A stretch of DNA of 13,630 nt from an uncultured Thermoleophilia bacterium. Its GTDB lineage: Bacteria; Actinomycetota; Thermoleophilia; UBA2241. Of the stretch, positions 1 through 6,693 are shown piece after piece (within the stretch, counting starts at the first letter, position 1; each line of letters begins with the position of its first letter). The position numbers and the translations under genes are program-made. The notes below the pieces were generated by a model. That model was not told the origin of the DNA and ran no database searches. It saw nothing but the letters and a program-made list of their open reading frames with translations. Where the stretch lies: NCBI GenBank assembly GCA_903921965.1, contig CAIXSE010000273.1, forward strand, positions 1 to 13,630, in the 5' to 3' direction.

Positions 1-2352
1 CGAGCCCTCGTACGAGTGCACGACGCCCGGCCGCACGCGCTCGGTGAGCTGCGCGACGAGGAGCACCGAGGCGCGGTCGTTGAACAGCTCCACGACGTCG
101 CCGTCGCGGATGCCGCGCTCCGCCGCGTCCTGCGGGTGCACGCGCATCACCTGGTACGCGTAGCCGTCCACGGTGCGCCGGTGCCCGGGGATCTCAGAGA
201 GCCACGGCACGTGCGTGTCGTGCTGCGTGTGGAACGAGAACCGCGGGTGCGGCGAGATCAGCTGCAGCGGGTACCTCTGAGCAAGCTCGGAAGTGTGCCC
301 TTCCCAGCTCTCGTGCCAGCGCGGCAGCGGCGAGCGCTCGTCGTCGTCCGGCGTGTGCTGCAGCAGGCTCTGCGAGACGAACTCGAGCCTGCCGCTCACG
401 GTGGCCAGCTCGTGAGCCCTCTCGGTGCCGCGCTTCGGGTTGCTCGTGTCGGGCGTGTCGCACGGCCGGCCCTCGGCGAACCAGCGCAGGGCCGGCGTCG
501 GCTTGTAGTCGGGCACCTGCGGCACGACGAAGTAGCCCTTCGACTTGAAGTCCTCGTAGGACACGTACCGGGGCAGGTCCGACGAGTCGAACATCTTGCG
601 GATCCAGCCTTCGAAGGTGTTGCCCTCGGTGAACTCCTCCTCGACGCCGAGGCGCCGGGCCAGTTCGACGAAGATGTCGTAGTCCGGTCGCGACTCGCCG
701 ACCGGCTCCACGCACTTCTGCTGGTAGACGATCACGCGGTGGCTGGCGCTCCCGGAGGCGTGGAGCGAGTAGCCGCCGGAGCTGGCCCACTCCGCGATGT
801 CCTCGCGCTCCAGGTTGGTGCAGGCCGGCAGGACCACGTCGGCGAACCGCGTCTCGGTGCACCACCAGCAGTCCTGGTTCACGACGAACTCGAGGTTGGG
901 GCTCTGGTACATCCGCACCCAGCGGTTCGTGTCGGTCATGGTGGCCAGGAAGGCGCCGCCGTAGCGGTAGAACATCCTGACCTCGGAGTGGCCCTCCATC
1001 GGGTACGTGAACTTCGTGAACTGCTGCTCGATGGAGTTGCCGCAGAAGCCCTCGCCCATCCAGCTGATCGGCGCGCTGAGGATCGCCTCCGGCACGGTCA
1101 GCCGGTACAGGCGCTGCTTCACCGGGTTCACGGCGGGCTTCTCGGCGATCAGGTTGAAGCCGCCCGACGCGTAGCCGGGGAACTCGAGCGTGGCGTTGTA
1201 GGGCGGCCCGTTGGCCGTGCCCCAGATCATGACGCCCGGCTTGCCGAGCCCCTGCATGGCCTGCAGCAGGACGAGCAGGCGGGCGCTCTCGGTGGCGAAG
1301 GCCTGGCGGCAGGCCCCGCCTTCGCCGCCCTTGGTCCCGCCCGCCAGGCAGGTGCGCTTGCTCGCCCACTCGCGCGCCAGCGCGACGATGGTGCGCTCCT
1401 CGACGCCGGTGAGCTCGGCGGCCCAGGCCGGCGTCTTGGCGACGCCGTCCTCCTCGCCGAGCACGTACGCGCGGAACTCCTCGAACCCGAGTGTCCTGTC
1501 GGCCACGTACTCGTGGTCGTAGGTGTCCTCGGTCAGCCACACGTGGGCGATGCCGAGCGCCAGCGCCGCCGTCGTCCCCGGCCGGTAGGCGATCCACTTG
1601 TCGCCCACGTGCGCGCCCGTGTAGTTGAAGAACGGGTCGATGACGATCGTCTTGATGCCGCGCTCACGCAGCCACAGCCGCCACACGGCGGAGTCGTTGC
1701 CGCCGTAGATGCCGTGCGTAGTGTCGGGGTCGTTGCCCCACTGGATGATCAGCTCGGTGTTGCGGAGCGCGTCCTCGAGCAGGTCGTAGTGCTCCGGGTT
1801 CCCGAGCCGCCAGAAGAAGCCCCAGGCGTGCGTGGCGCCCCAGTGCCAGCCTTCCCAGCTGTCCGGGTTGTCGAGGATGTCGGTGAAGCCGATGAGGTTG
1901 AAGAACCGGGCCCAGGCGGCCGAGCGGTAGCCGAGGTTGCCCCAGTTGTGGTGCGACGAGGCCCGCGACGTGATCGCCTCCGGGCCGTACTTCTCGCGGA
2001 TGCGCTTCATCTCGCCGGCGACGAGGTCGAGCGCCTCGTCCCAGCTGATGCGCTCGTACCCCGACCTGCCGCGGTTCTGCGGGTTGCGCTCCCCGTCCGG
2101 GTCGAAGTCGACCCGCTTCATCGGGTGCAGGATGCGCTCGTCGGAATACACACGCGCGCGCTCGGTCAGCGAGAACGCCGCCACGCAGGACTTCCGCGGC
2201 GGCGTGTACTCGCGCCCGTCGACGGCGATCGTCCACGACGCAGCGTCGCGCTCGTCGAAGACGAGCGGGCGCACGCGCACGATCCGTCCGTCCTCGACGT
2301 CGACGCGTATGGCGCCGCCGCTGGTGCAGTTCACGAAGCTCTGTTCCGCCAT
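1..2352 (-). CDS. Transhydroxylase-type molybdopterin enzyme, large subunit (AthL-like; 3' end cut by window)
   Basis: Large bis-MGD molybdenum enzyme of the DMSO reductase superfamily; 784 residues are visible and the C-terminus lies off the left edge (the family's AthL is about 875). The N-terminus has a single Cys (Cys9, in VNCTSGG) and no four-Cys cluster motif or Tat signal, as expected for a cytoplasmic transhydroxylase large subunit whose Fe-S clusters sit in a separate small subunit. Active-site residues I recall from Pelobacter acidigallici pyrogallol-phloroglucinol transhydroxylase (His144, Tyr152, Asp174, Mo-ligand Ser175, Trp176, Tyr404) map with a constant offset of 10 onto His134, Tyr142, Asp164, Ser165, Trp166 and Tyr394. 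The Trp354 counterpart seems missing (KGGEGG, about 341-346). C-terminal cofactor-binding segment visible near HTQHDTH (708-714). ATG at 2352 is preceded by a GGGGGA ribosome site. It follows the ACAD gene by 93 bp, probably cotranscribed; a small Fe-S subunit is expected just beyond base 1. Substrate unknown: hydroxyl transfer or dehydroxylation of a polyphenol is an inference. Confidence 0.85.
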   Translation of the reverse strand, partial: MAEQSFVNCTSGGAIRVDVEDGRIVRVRPLVFDERDAASWTIAVDGREYTPPRKSCVAAFSLTERARVYSDERILHPMKRVDFDPDGERNPQNRGRSGYERISWDEALDLVAGEMKRIREKYGPEAITSRASSHHNWGNLGYRSAAWARFFNLIGFTDILDNPDSWEGWHWGATHAWGFFWRLGNPEHYDLLEDALRNTELIIQWGNDPDTTHGIYGGNDSAVWRLWLRERGIKTIVIDPFFNYTGAHVGDKWIAYRPGTTAALALGIAHVWLTEDTYDHEYVADRTLGFEEFRAYVLGEEDGVAKTPAWAAELTGVEERTIVALAREWASKRTCLAGGTKGGEGGACRQAFATESARLLVLLQAMQGLGKPGVMIWGTANGPPYNATLEFPGYASGGFNLIAEKPAVNPVKQRLYRLTVPEAILSAPISWMGEGFCGNSIEQQFTKFTYPMEGHSEVRMFYRYGGAFLATMTDTNRWVRMYQSPNLEFVVNQDCWWCTETRFADVVLPACTNLEREDIAEWASSGGYSLHASGSASHRVIVYQQKCVEPVGESRPDYDIFVELARRLGVEEEFTEGNTFEGWIRKMFDSSDLPRYVSYEDFKSKGYFVVPQVPDYKPTPALRWFAEGRPCDTPDTSNPKRGTERAHELATVSGRLEFVSQSLLQHTPDDDERSPLPRWHESWEGHTSELAQRYPLQLISPHPRFSFHTQHDTHVPWLSEIPGHRRTVDGYAYQVMRVHPQDAAERGIRDGDVVELFNDRASVLLVAQLTERVRPGVVHSYEGS

Positions 2353-2403
2353 CCTCGGTCCCCCTCGAGTCGGCCAGTGAGATGCGGGTCGTCGCCCGCC
2401 GCA

Positions 2404-2427
2404 GCGGTCAACCTGCCGGTTGACCGC
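2404..2427. repeat. 9-bp perfect inverted repeat between ACAD and Mo-enzyme genes
   Basis: GCGGTCAAC (2404-2412), a 6-nt spacer, then GTTGACCGC (2419-2427). It lies in the 93-bp gap, 19 bp after the ACAD stop and 52 bp or more before the Mo-enzyme start. It has no T-run on either side, so it may be an mRNA processing or attenuation hairpin, or an operator. Function is not established. Confidence 0.5.
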
Positions 2428-2445
2428 CGGGGCGGGCGGCACACG

Positions 2446-3663
2446 TCAGACCGGAGCGCCGTTCAGGAACGCCATCTCCGTCGTCGCGAAGCCGTGCAGG
2501 AACGTGTAGATATCGCGCAGGTGCTTGCCGAAGGGCACGTCGTCGTCGGCCGTGCCGTAGCCGCCGAAGATGCCGCACCCGACGTTCACGGCGTTGGTGC
2601 CGATCGTGTCGACGTACGCCTTCACGAGCATGCCGATCCTCGGGTTGTACTCGTACTTGGTCTCGAACGACCAGCACGCCTTGTGGAGGAGGGTGCGCGC
2701 CGCCTCCACCTGTACCTGCAGCTCGGCCAGCTTCATGGCCACGTGCTGGTGCTCGATGATCGGCTTGCCGCCCTGGACGCGCTTCTTCGCGTAGTCCAGG
2801 GCCTCCTCGTACACGGCGCGGACCGTGCCCAGGTTGGCCGCCGCGCCGAGCAGCCCGAACGGCGGCGGCACGCCCAGCGGCGTCTTGGACCAGTCCTTCT
2901 GCGGACCGCCCCACTCGCCCTCCGTGCCCCACGCCTCACCCTCGTTGCCGAGGAGGTATCTGGCCGGGACGCGGCAGTCCTCCAGCACCAGTTCGGCGTT
3001 GGCCAGCGTCCGCCGGCCGAGCTTGTTGTGCATGCGCCCGATGCGGAAGCCGGGTGCGTCCGCCGGCAGCAGGAAGCAGCTCAGGCTCGTGGAGATCGGG
3101 CCCTTGCGATCGGTGCGCGCGTACAGGAAGTACAGCTTGGCGATGCCGCCGCACGAGATGTAGTGCTTGGTCCCGTTGATGACGTAGTCGTCGCCCTCGC
3201 GCACGGCGTACGTCTGGATGGACGCGCCGGGCTCGTCGTACAGGAAGTGCGAGTCGGTGCCCGCGTCCGGCTCGGAGCGCGCCAGGCCGAGCAGGAAGGT
3301 GTCGTCCGCGATGAACTTCGGGAGCCACTCCTCGCGCTGCTCGTCGTTCAGCTCGCCGACCAGCCGCGGCGACTCGGTGTAGCAGCCGCGGATGAGCGTG
3401 GCGAAGCCCTGGTCGGCCACACCCAGCTCCTCGAGGATGATAGCGAGGGTCAGGTAGTCGGCGCCCTCGCCGCCGAACTTCTCCGGGATGGCGGCCGTGC
3501 GCAGGCCCAGCCCGGAGGCCTTCTTGAGCAGGTCCCACGGCACGCACTCCAGCGGGTCGGTCTTCTTGTCCAGCTCGAAGGTCTCGGGCGCCACCTCTTC
3601 CTGGGCGAACTCCCGGACCATGTCGCGGATCATCTCTTGCTCTTCGGTGAGCCGGAAATCCAT
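2446..3663 (-). CDS. Acyl-CoA dehydrogenase-family flavoprotein with altered catalytic residue
   Basis: 405-residue protein with the full ACAD fold: N-terminal helical domain (about 1-120, beginning MDFRLTEEQEMIRDMVREF), middle beta domain (LARSEPDAGTDSHF at 127-140; KHYISCGG at 166-173, aligning with the FAD-contacting KMWITNGG of medium-chain ACAD) and C-terminal helical domain with FGGYG (366-370). The usual catalytic base of the family is a Glu in a YEGT motif; here the aligned stretch is TFLHGF (387-392), giving His390. The alternative Glu position used by isovaleryl-CoA dehydrogenase aligns with Arg282. Residues 245-270 also form a longer, Pro/Trp-rich loop than usual. It may therefore carry out something other than plain alpha,beta-dehydrogenation. 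Its natural partner is the EtfBA pair encoded divergently at 4902-6675. The start is ATG at 3663 and the stop at 2446. The family is certain, the reaction is not. Confidence 0.93.
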   Translation of the reverse strand: MDFRLTEEQEMIRDMVREFAQEEVAPETFELDKKTDPLECVPWDLLKKASGLGLRTAAIPEKFGGEGADYLTLAIILEELGVADQGFATLIRGCYTESPRLVGELNDEQREEWLPKFIADDTFLLGLARSEPDAGTDSHFLYDEPGASIQTYAVREGDDYVINGTKHYISCGGIAKLYFLYARTDRKGPISTSLSCFLLPADAPGFRIGRMHNKLGRRTLANAELVLEDCRVPARYLLGNEGEAWGTEGEWGGPQKDWSKTPLGVPPPFGLLGAAANLGTVRAVYEEALDYAKKRVQGGKPIIEHQHVAMKLAELQVQVEAARTLLHKACWSFETKYEYNPRIGMLVKAYVDTIGTNAVNVGCGIFGGYGTADDDVPFGKHLRDIYTFLHGFATTEMAFLNGAPV

Positions 3664-3749
3664 GAGGCAGCTCCTGCGGGTGAGGCGACCGGTGGTGGGT
3701 CTGGTCGTGGAATGCCACAGAGTAGGCCGGGTCCGGGAGCGGCGGAAGC

Positions 3750-3783
3750 ACTTCGCCGCAACTCTTCATCGTTGCGGCGAAGT
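3750..3783. repeat. 13-bp perfect inverted repeat upstream of ACAD gene and downstream of lysR
   Basis: ACTTCGCCGCAAC (3750-3762), spacer TCTTCATC, then GTTGCGGCGAAGT (3771-3783). It sits 58 bp past the LysR stop and 87 bp before the ACAD start, both on the minus strand. A strong hairpin without a following T-run could be a terminator for the regulator gene. Its exact symmetry and promoter-proximal position equally suit an operator for the ACAD/Mo-enzyme operon. Confidence 0.55.
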
Positions 3784-3840
3784 ATGACCAGGGCGTATAG
3801 CAGGGGGCCGGACGGCGACGCCCCGGCCGCCGCCGTCAGC

Positions 3841-4731
3841 TCACGGGGCGGCGGCGCGCCCGACGAGCGCGGTCCGCACGTGCGACATAAGGGCGCGGGC
3901 GGCGCCCGGCAGGGGCCGGTCCCGCGGCGCGATCATGGCGAGGTCGCGCTGCACCCGCGGGTCGAACGGCACGGCCACCAGGCCGTCCATCGTCTCCGGC
4001 GCCACGAGCATCTTCGGCATCGGCGCCACACCCAGGCCCATGCGCACGAGCGCCTTCGTCAGGTCCGGGTAGTTGGCGCGGTACGAGAAGTGCAGGTCGA
4101 CGCCGGCACGCCGCAGGGCGTCGGCGATGACGTTGCTCGCGTTCATGCTCGCGCGCGGGAGGAGCAGCGACTCGCTCGCGAGCATGCCGATCGGCACGGC
4201 CGGGAGGTCCGCGAAGCGGTGCCCGGCCGGCACCACGAGGAAGATCTCTTCCGTGAGCAGGTGCTGGGCAACGGCCCGCGTCGAGCCCCACGGCGTGATC
4301 ACGGCGCAGTCCAGCTCGCCGGTGACCACGGCGTCCTCGAGCTGGGAGTCGTCCTTCTCGACGAGGTCGACGGTGACCTTGGGGTACGTCTTGAGGAACG
4401 ACGCCAGGATGGGCGTGAGCATGACGATCACGTTCCCGGCGGCCCCGAAACGCACGGTGCTGGGGCCGCCCCCCGCCTGCTCGCGCATGAGGCTCACGAC
4501 CTCGTCGGTGCGGGTGACGATCGCTTTGGCCAGCGGCAGCAGGAGCTGGCCGCTCTCGGTGCACTCGACGTGGCGCCCGTAGCGCTCGAACAGGCGCACG
4601 CCCAGCTCGGCCTCGAGTCGGGCGATCTGGCGGCTGAGCGTGGGTTGCGTCGAGTGCATGGCACGCGCCGCCCGGCTGAAGCTGCGAGCCTCGGCGACAG
4701 CCACGAATGAGCGGAAGAGGTCGAGTTCCAT
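3841..4731 (-). CDS. LysR-type transcriptional regulator
   Basis: 296 residues, the normal length for the family. The N-terminal winged helix-turn-helix is clear (MELDLFRSFVAVAEARSFSR at the start, then TQPTLSRQIARLEAELGVRLFER), followed by the substrate-binding co-inducer domain from about residue 92 (VRFGAAGNVIVMLTPIL onward), with typical elements such as GELDCAVITP and ALVRMGLGVAPMP. Start ATG at 4731. It is transcribed divergently from etfB, with a 170-bp shared region, the classic arrangement for a LysR regulator controlling the neighbouring operon. It also reads toward the ACAD/Mo-enzyme genes 177 bp downstream. The inducer is likely the pathway substrate or an intermediate, by inference from context only. 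Confidence 0.93.
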   Translation of the reverse strand: MELDLFRSFVAVAEARSFSRAARAMHSTQPTLSRQIARLEAELGVRLFERYGRHVECTESGQLLLPLAKAIVTRTDEVVSLMREQAGGGPSTVRFGAAGNVIVMLTPILASFLKTYPKVTVDLVEKDDSQLEDAVVTGELDCAVITPWGSTRAVAQHLLTEEIFLVVPAGHRFADLPAVPIGMLASESLLLPRASMNASNVIADALRRAGVDLHFSYRANYPDLTKALVRMGLGVAPMPKMLVAPETMDGLVAVPFDPRVQRDLAMIAPRDRPLPGAARALMSHVRTALVGRAAAP

Positions 4732-4733
4732 CT

Positions 4734-4781
4734 ATACGGGATGGTAATACCGTCGCACCTGCATGAAAAGTTCCGCCGAAC
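4734..4781. promoter_or_regulatory. Candidate LysR operator region in the lysR-etfB divergent gap
   Basis: The 170-bp gap is locally AT-richer than its surroundings. It contains GATGGTAATACCGTC (4740-4754), a dyad around the 9-mer GGTAATACC with mismatches at one pair and the centre, and overlapping ACGG/CCGT arms (4736-4739, 4750-4753). A second short dyad, GTTC-CGCC-GAAC, lies at 4770-4781. The first element lies just before the regulator's own start codon, consistent with autoregulation, and some 150 bp before etfB. The operator call is an inference from position and symmetry. Confidence 0.4.
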
Positions 4782-4806
4782 CTCTCCGCAGGCGCGGAGG
4801 CGGCCC

Positions 4807-4812
4807 CTATCA
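4807..4812 (+). promoter_or_regulatory. Possible -10 element for etfB
   Basis: TATCAT lies 89 bp before the etfB start and resembles a -10 hexamer. No convincing -35 is visible, as is common for activator-dependent promoters. A small perfect hairpin (CTCCGC/GCGGAG, 4784-4799) immediately precedes it. Weak call. Confidence 0.2.
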
Positions 4813-4901
4813 TGGCCGGAACCGGCCGGCCCCGCCCGACCGTGAAGAGGTCGAGGGGCCGGTGCGAAGGGGAACCGCGACAGCGGAGGAGTGGACGGAG
4901 C

Positions 4902-5678
4902 ATGGACATCGTGGTCTGCGTCAAGCAGGTCGTCGACACCGAGGCCGAGAAGCGGCTCGACCCGGGCACCTGGTGTCTCGACCGCAGCGTGAACTGCATC
5001 CTCAACCCGTACGACGAGTACGCCGTCGAGGAGGCGCTGCTGATCAGGGAGGCCGCCGGCGGCGAGGTCACCGTGCTCTGCATGGGGCCGGACGACGCCA
5101 CCGACGCGGTGCGCAAGGCGCTCGCCATGGGCGCCGACGACGCCGTGCTGGTCACGGACCCGGCGCTGGCCGGCTCCGACGCACAGGCGACGGCGGCCGT
5201 CCTCGCGGCCGCGATCAGGACCGTGGTCTGCGATCTGGCCATCTTCGGGCTGCGGTCGACCGACGGCGAGACCGGCGCCGTGCCCGCCGCCGTGGCCGAG
5301 CTGCTCGGCCTGCCGCTCCTCTCGGCCCTCTCGAAAATCGAGGTCGACGGCGCCACGCTGCGCGTGCACCGCGAGACCGACGAAGGGTACGTCGCGTACG
5401 CGTGCCCCACGCCTGCCGTCATCTCCGTGGTCAAGGGCATCAACGAGCCGCGCTACCCGTCCATGAAGGGCATCATGACGGCCAAGAAGAAGCCGATCGC
5501 CCGGCACGACGTGGCCGGACTGGGCATCGACGCGACCGGCGTCGGGCTCGCAGGAGCCTCGACGCGCGTGCACTCGGCCAGCGTGCCGCCGCCGCGTGCC
5601 GCGGGCGTCAAGGTCGAGGACGACGGGAGCGGCGCACAGCAGATCGCCGACTTCCTGACGAGCGCGAAGCTCGTCTGA
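4902..5678 (+). CDS. etfB: Electron transfer flavoprotein, beta subunit
   Basis: 258-residue EtfB, full length for the family. Visible signatures are the N-terminal [28 protein letters not shown] (35-46), the nucleotide-binding segment [20 protein letters not shown] (119-138) and the partner recognition loop [18 protein letters not shown] (181-198), which docks onto acyl-CoA dehydrogenases. It forms a heterodimer with EtfA carrying FAD and AMP (or a second FAD in bifurcating types) and shuttles electrons from the ACAD. The DGETGAVP segment is closer to the DGDTAQVGP pattern of FixA/bifurcating-type EtfB than to the human type, but this is weak evidence. I chose ATG 4902 rather than the in-frame ATG at 4812 because GGAGGA (4885-4890) lies upstream and the family N-terminus begins exactly here. 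etfA starts 13 bp after the stop. Confidence 0.96.
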   Translation: MDIVVCVKQVVDTEAEKRLDPGTWCLDRSVNCILNPYDEYAVEEALLIREAAGGEVTVLCMGPDDATDAVRKALAMGADDAVLVTDPALAGSDAQATAAVLAAAIRTVVCDLAIFGLRSTDGETGAVPAAVAELLGLPLLSALSKIEVDGATLRVHRETDEGYVAYACPTPAVISVVKGINEPRYPSMKGIMTAKKKPIARHDVAGLGIDATGVGLAGASTRVHSASVPPPRAAGVKVEDDGSGAQQIADFLTSAKLV

Positions 5679-5691
5679 GGAGGCGGAGACA

Positions 5692-6675
5692 ATGGCTGAC
5701 GACATCCTCGTCATCGCCGAGGCGCGCGGCGACCGGCTCGCCGGCGTGACCCTCGAGAGCATCTCGCACGGACGCGGCCTCGCCGCCGCCATCGGGGGCA
5801 CGCTCTGCGTGCTCGTGGCGGCGGCGGACACCGCGCCACTGGTCGCCGAGGCGGCGCGCTTCGGCGCCCAGCGCGTCTACGTGGCCGAGAGTCCGGAACT
5901 GGCCACCTACCGGCCGGGCCCGTTCACCGACGCGGCCGCCGCCGCCGTGCAGGCTTCGCAGCCGGCGGCCGTGCTCTTCTCCGGCTCGGCCGAGGGCCGC
6001 GACGTCGCCTCCGCCTGCGCGGCTCGCCTCGGCGCAGGCTGCCTGATCGACGCGACCGGTCTCGAGCTCGCCGACGGCGGGTTCGTGGCCACGCACCCCT
6101 GCTTCGGCGGCAGCGTCATCGCCTCGATGCAGGTCACGGCAGGTCCGACCGTGGTCGCCGTGCGCCCGAGCTCGTTCGCGCGTGAAGAAGCTCCGGCCGA
6201 GCCCGAGGTCGTGCCGCTCGCGGTCGACTTCGGCCCCGCGAGCCTGCTCACGACCATCGCCGACGTCGTCTGCGAGAACGCCGGCATCGTGAGCCTCGAA
6301 GAGGCCTCGATCGTCGTCACCGGCGGCCGCGGCGTGGGCAGCGCCGAGGGCTTCGCCGTCGTCGAAGAGCTGGCGAGCGCGATCGGCGCGGCGGTCGGCG
6401 CGAGCCGCGCCGTCGTCGACGCCGGCTGGAAGCACCACCAGTACCAGGTGGGCCAGACCGGCAAGACCGTCTCGCCGAAGCTGTACATCGCCTGCGGCCT
6501 CTCGGGCTCGATCCAGCACCGCGCCGGCATGCAGAGCTCCCAGCACATCGTCGCCATCAACAAGGACCCCGAGGCGCCGATCTTCTCGATCGCCGACTTC
6601 GGCGTTGTCGGCGACCTGTTCACCGTCGTCCCGGCGCTGACGGAGGAGCTCCGCCGGCGCAAGGCCGCGGACTGA
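5692..6675 (+). CDS. etfA: Electron transfer flavoprotein, alpha subunit
   Basis: 327-residue EtfA. The N-terminal Rossmann-like domain (1-180) is followed by the conserved FAD domain, with GGRGVGS (211-217), [20 protein letters not shown] (242-261), [10 protein letters not shown] (271-280) and [20 protein letters not shown] (288-307), the last two being near-diagnostic of the family. It binds the FAD that passes electrons from the ACAD to the membrane oxidoreductase encoded next. A strong ribosome site (GGAGGCGGAG) precedes ATG 5692. The downstream gene starts 18 bp after the stop, so etfB, etfA and the oxidoreductase gene almost certainly form one transcript. Confidence 0.97.
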   Translation: MADDILVIAEARGDRLAGVTLESISHGRGLAAAIGGTLCVLVAAADTAPLVAEAARFGAQRVYVAESPELATYRPGPFTDAAAAAVQASQPAAVLFSGSAEGRDVASACAARLGAGCLIDATGLELADGGFVATHPCFGGSVIASMQVTAGPTVVAVRPSSFAREEAPAEPEVVPLAVDFGPASLLTTIADVVCENAGIVSLEEASIVVTGGRGVGSAEGFAVVEELASAIGAAVGASRAVVDAGWKHHQYQVGQTGKTVSPKLYIACGLSGSIQHRAGMQSSQHIVAINKDPEAPIFSIADFGVVGDLFTVVPALTEELRRRKAAD

Positions 6676-6693
6676 GGCGAGGCTGACACAGTC

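Noticed and set aside
16..4710. A 1564-codon open frame on the plus strand
   Set aside because: It is antisense to the Mo-enzyme, ACAD and LysR genes. Its Arg/Ala/Val/His-rich translation shows no family motif, and such long shadow frames are expected at about 70% GC.
4812..4901. A 30-residue N-terminal extension of EtfB from ATG 4812
   Set aside because: Basic, unconserved residues; the family N-terminus [10 protein letters not shown] starts at 4902 with a ribosome site just upstream.
3836..5443. A 535-codon minus-strand open frame across lysR and etfB
   Set aside because: It runs antisense to etfB and out of frame with the clear LysR protein, and its translation is Ser/Thr/Ala then Arg/Ala noise.
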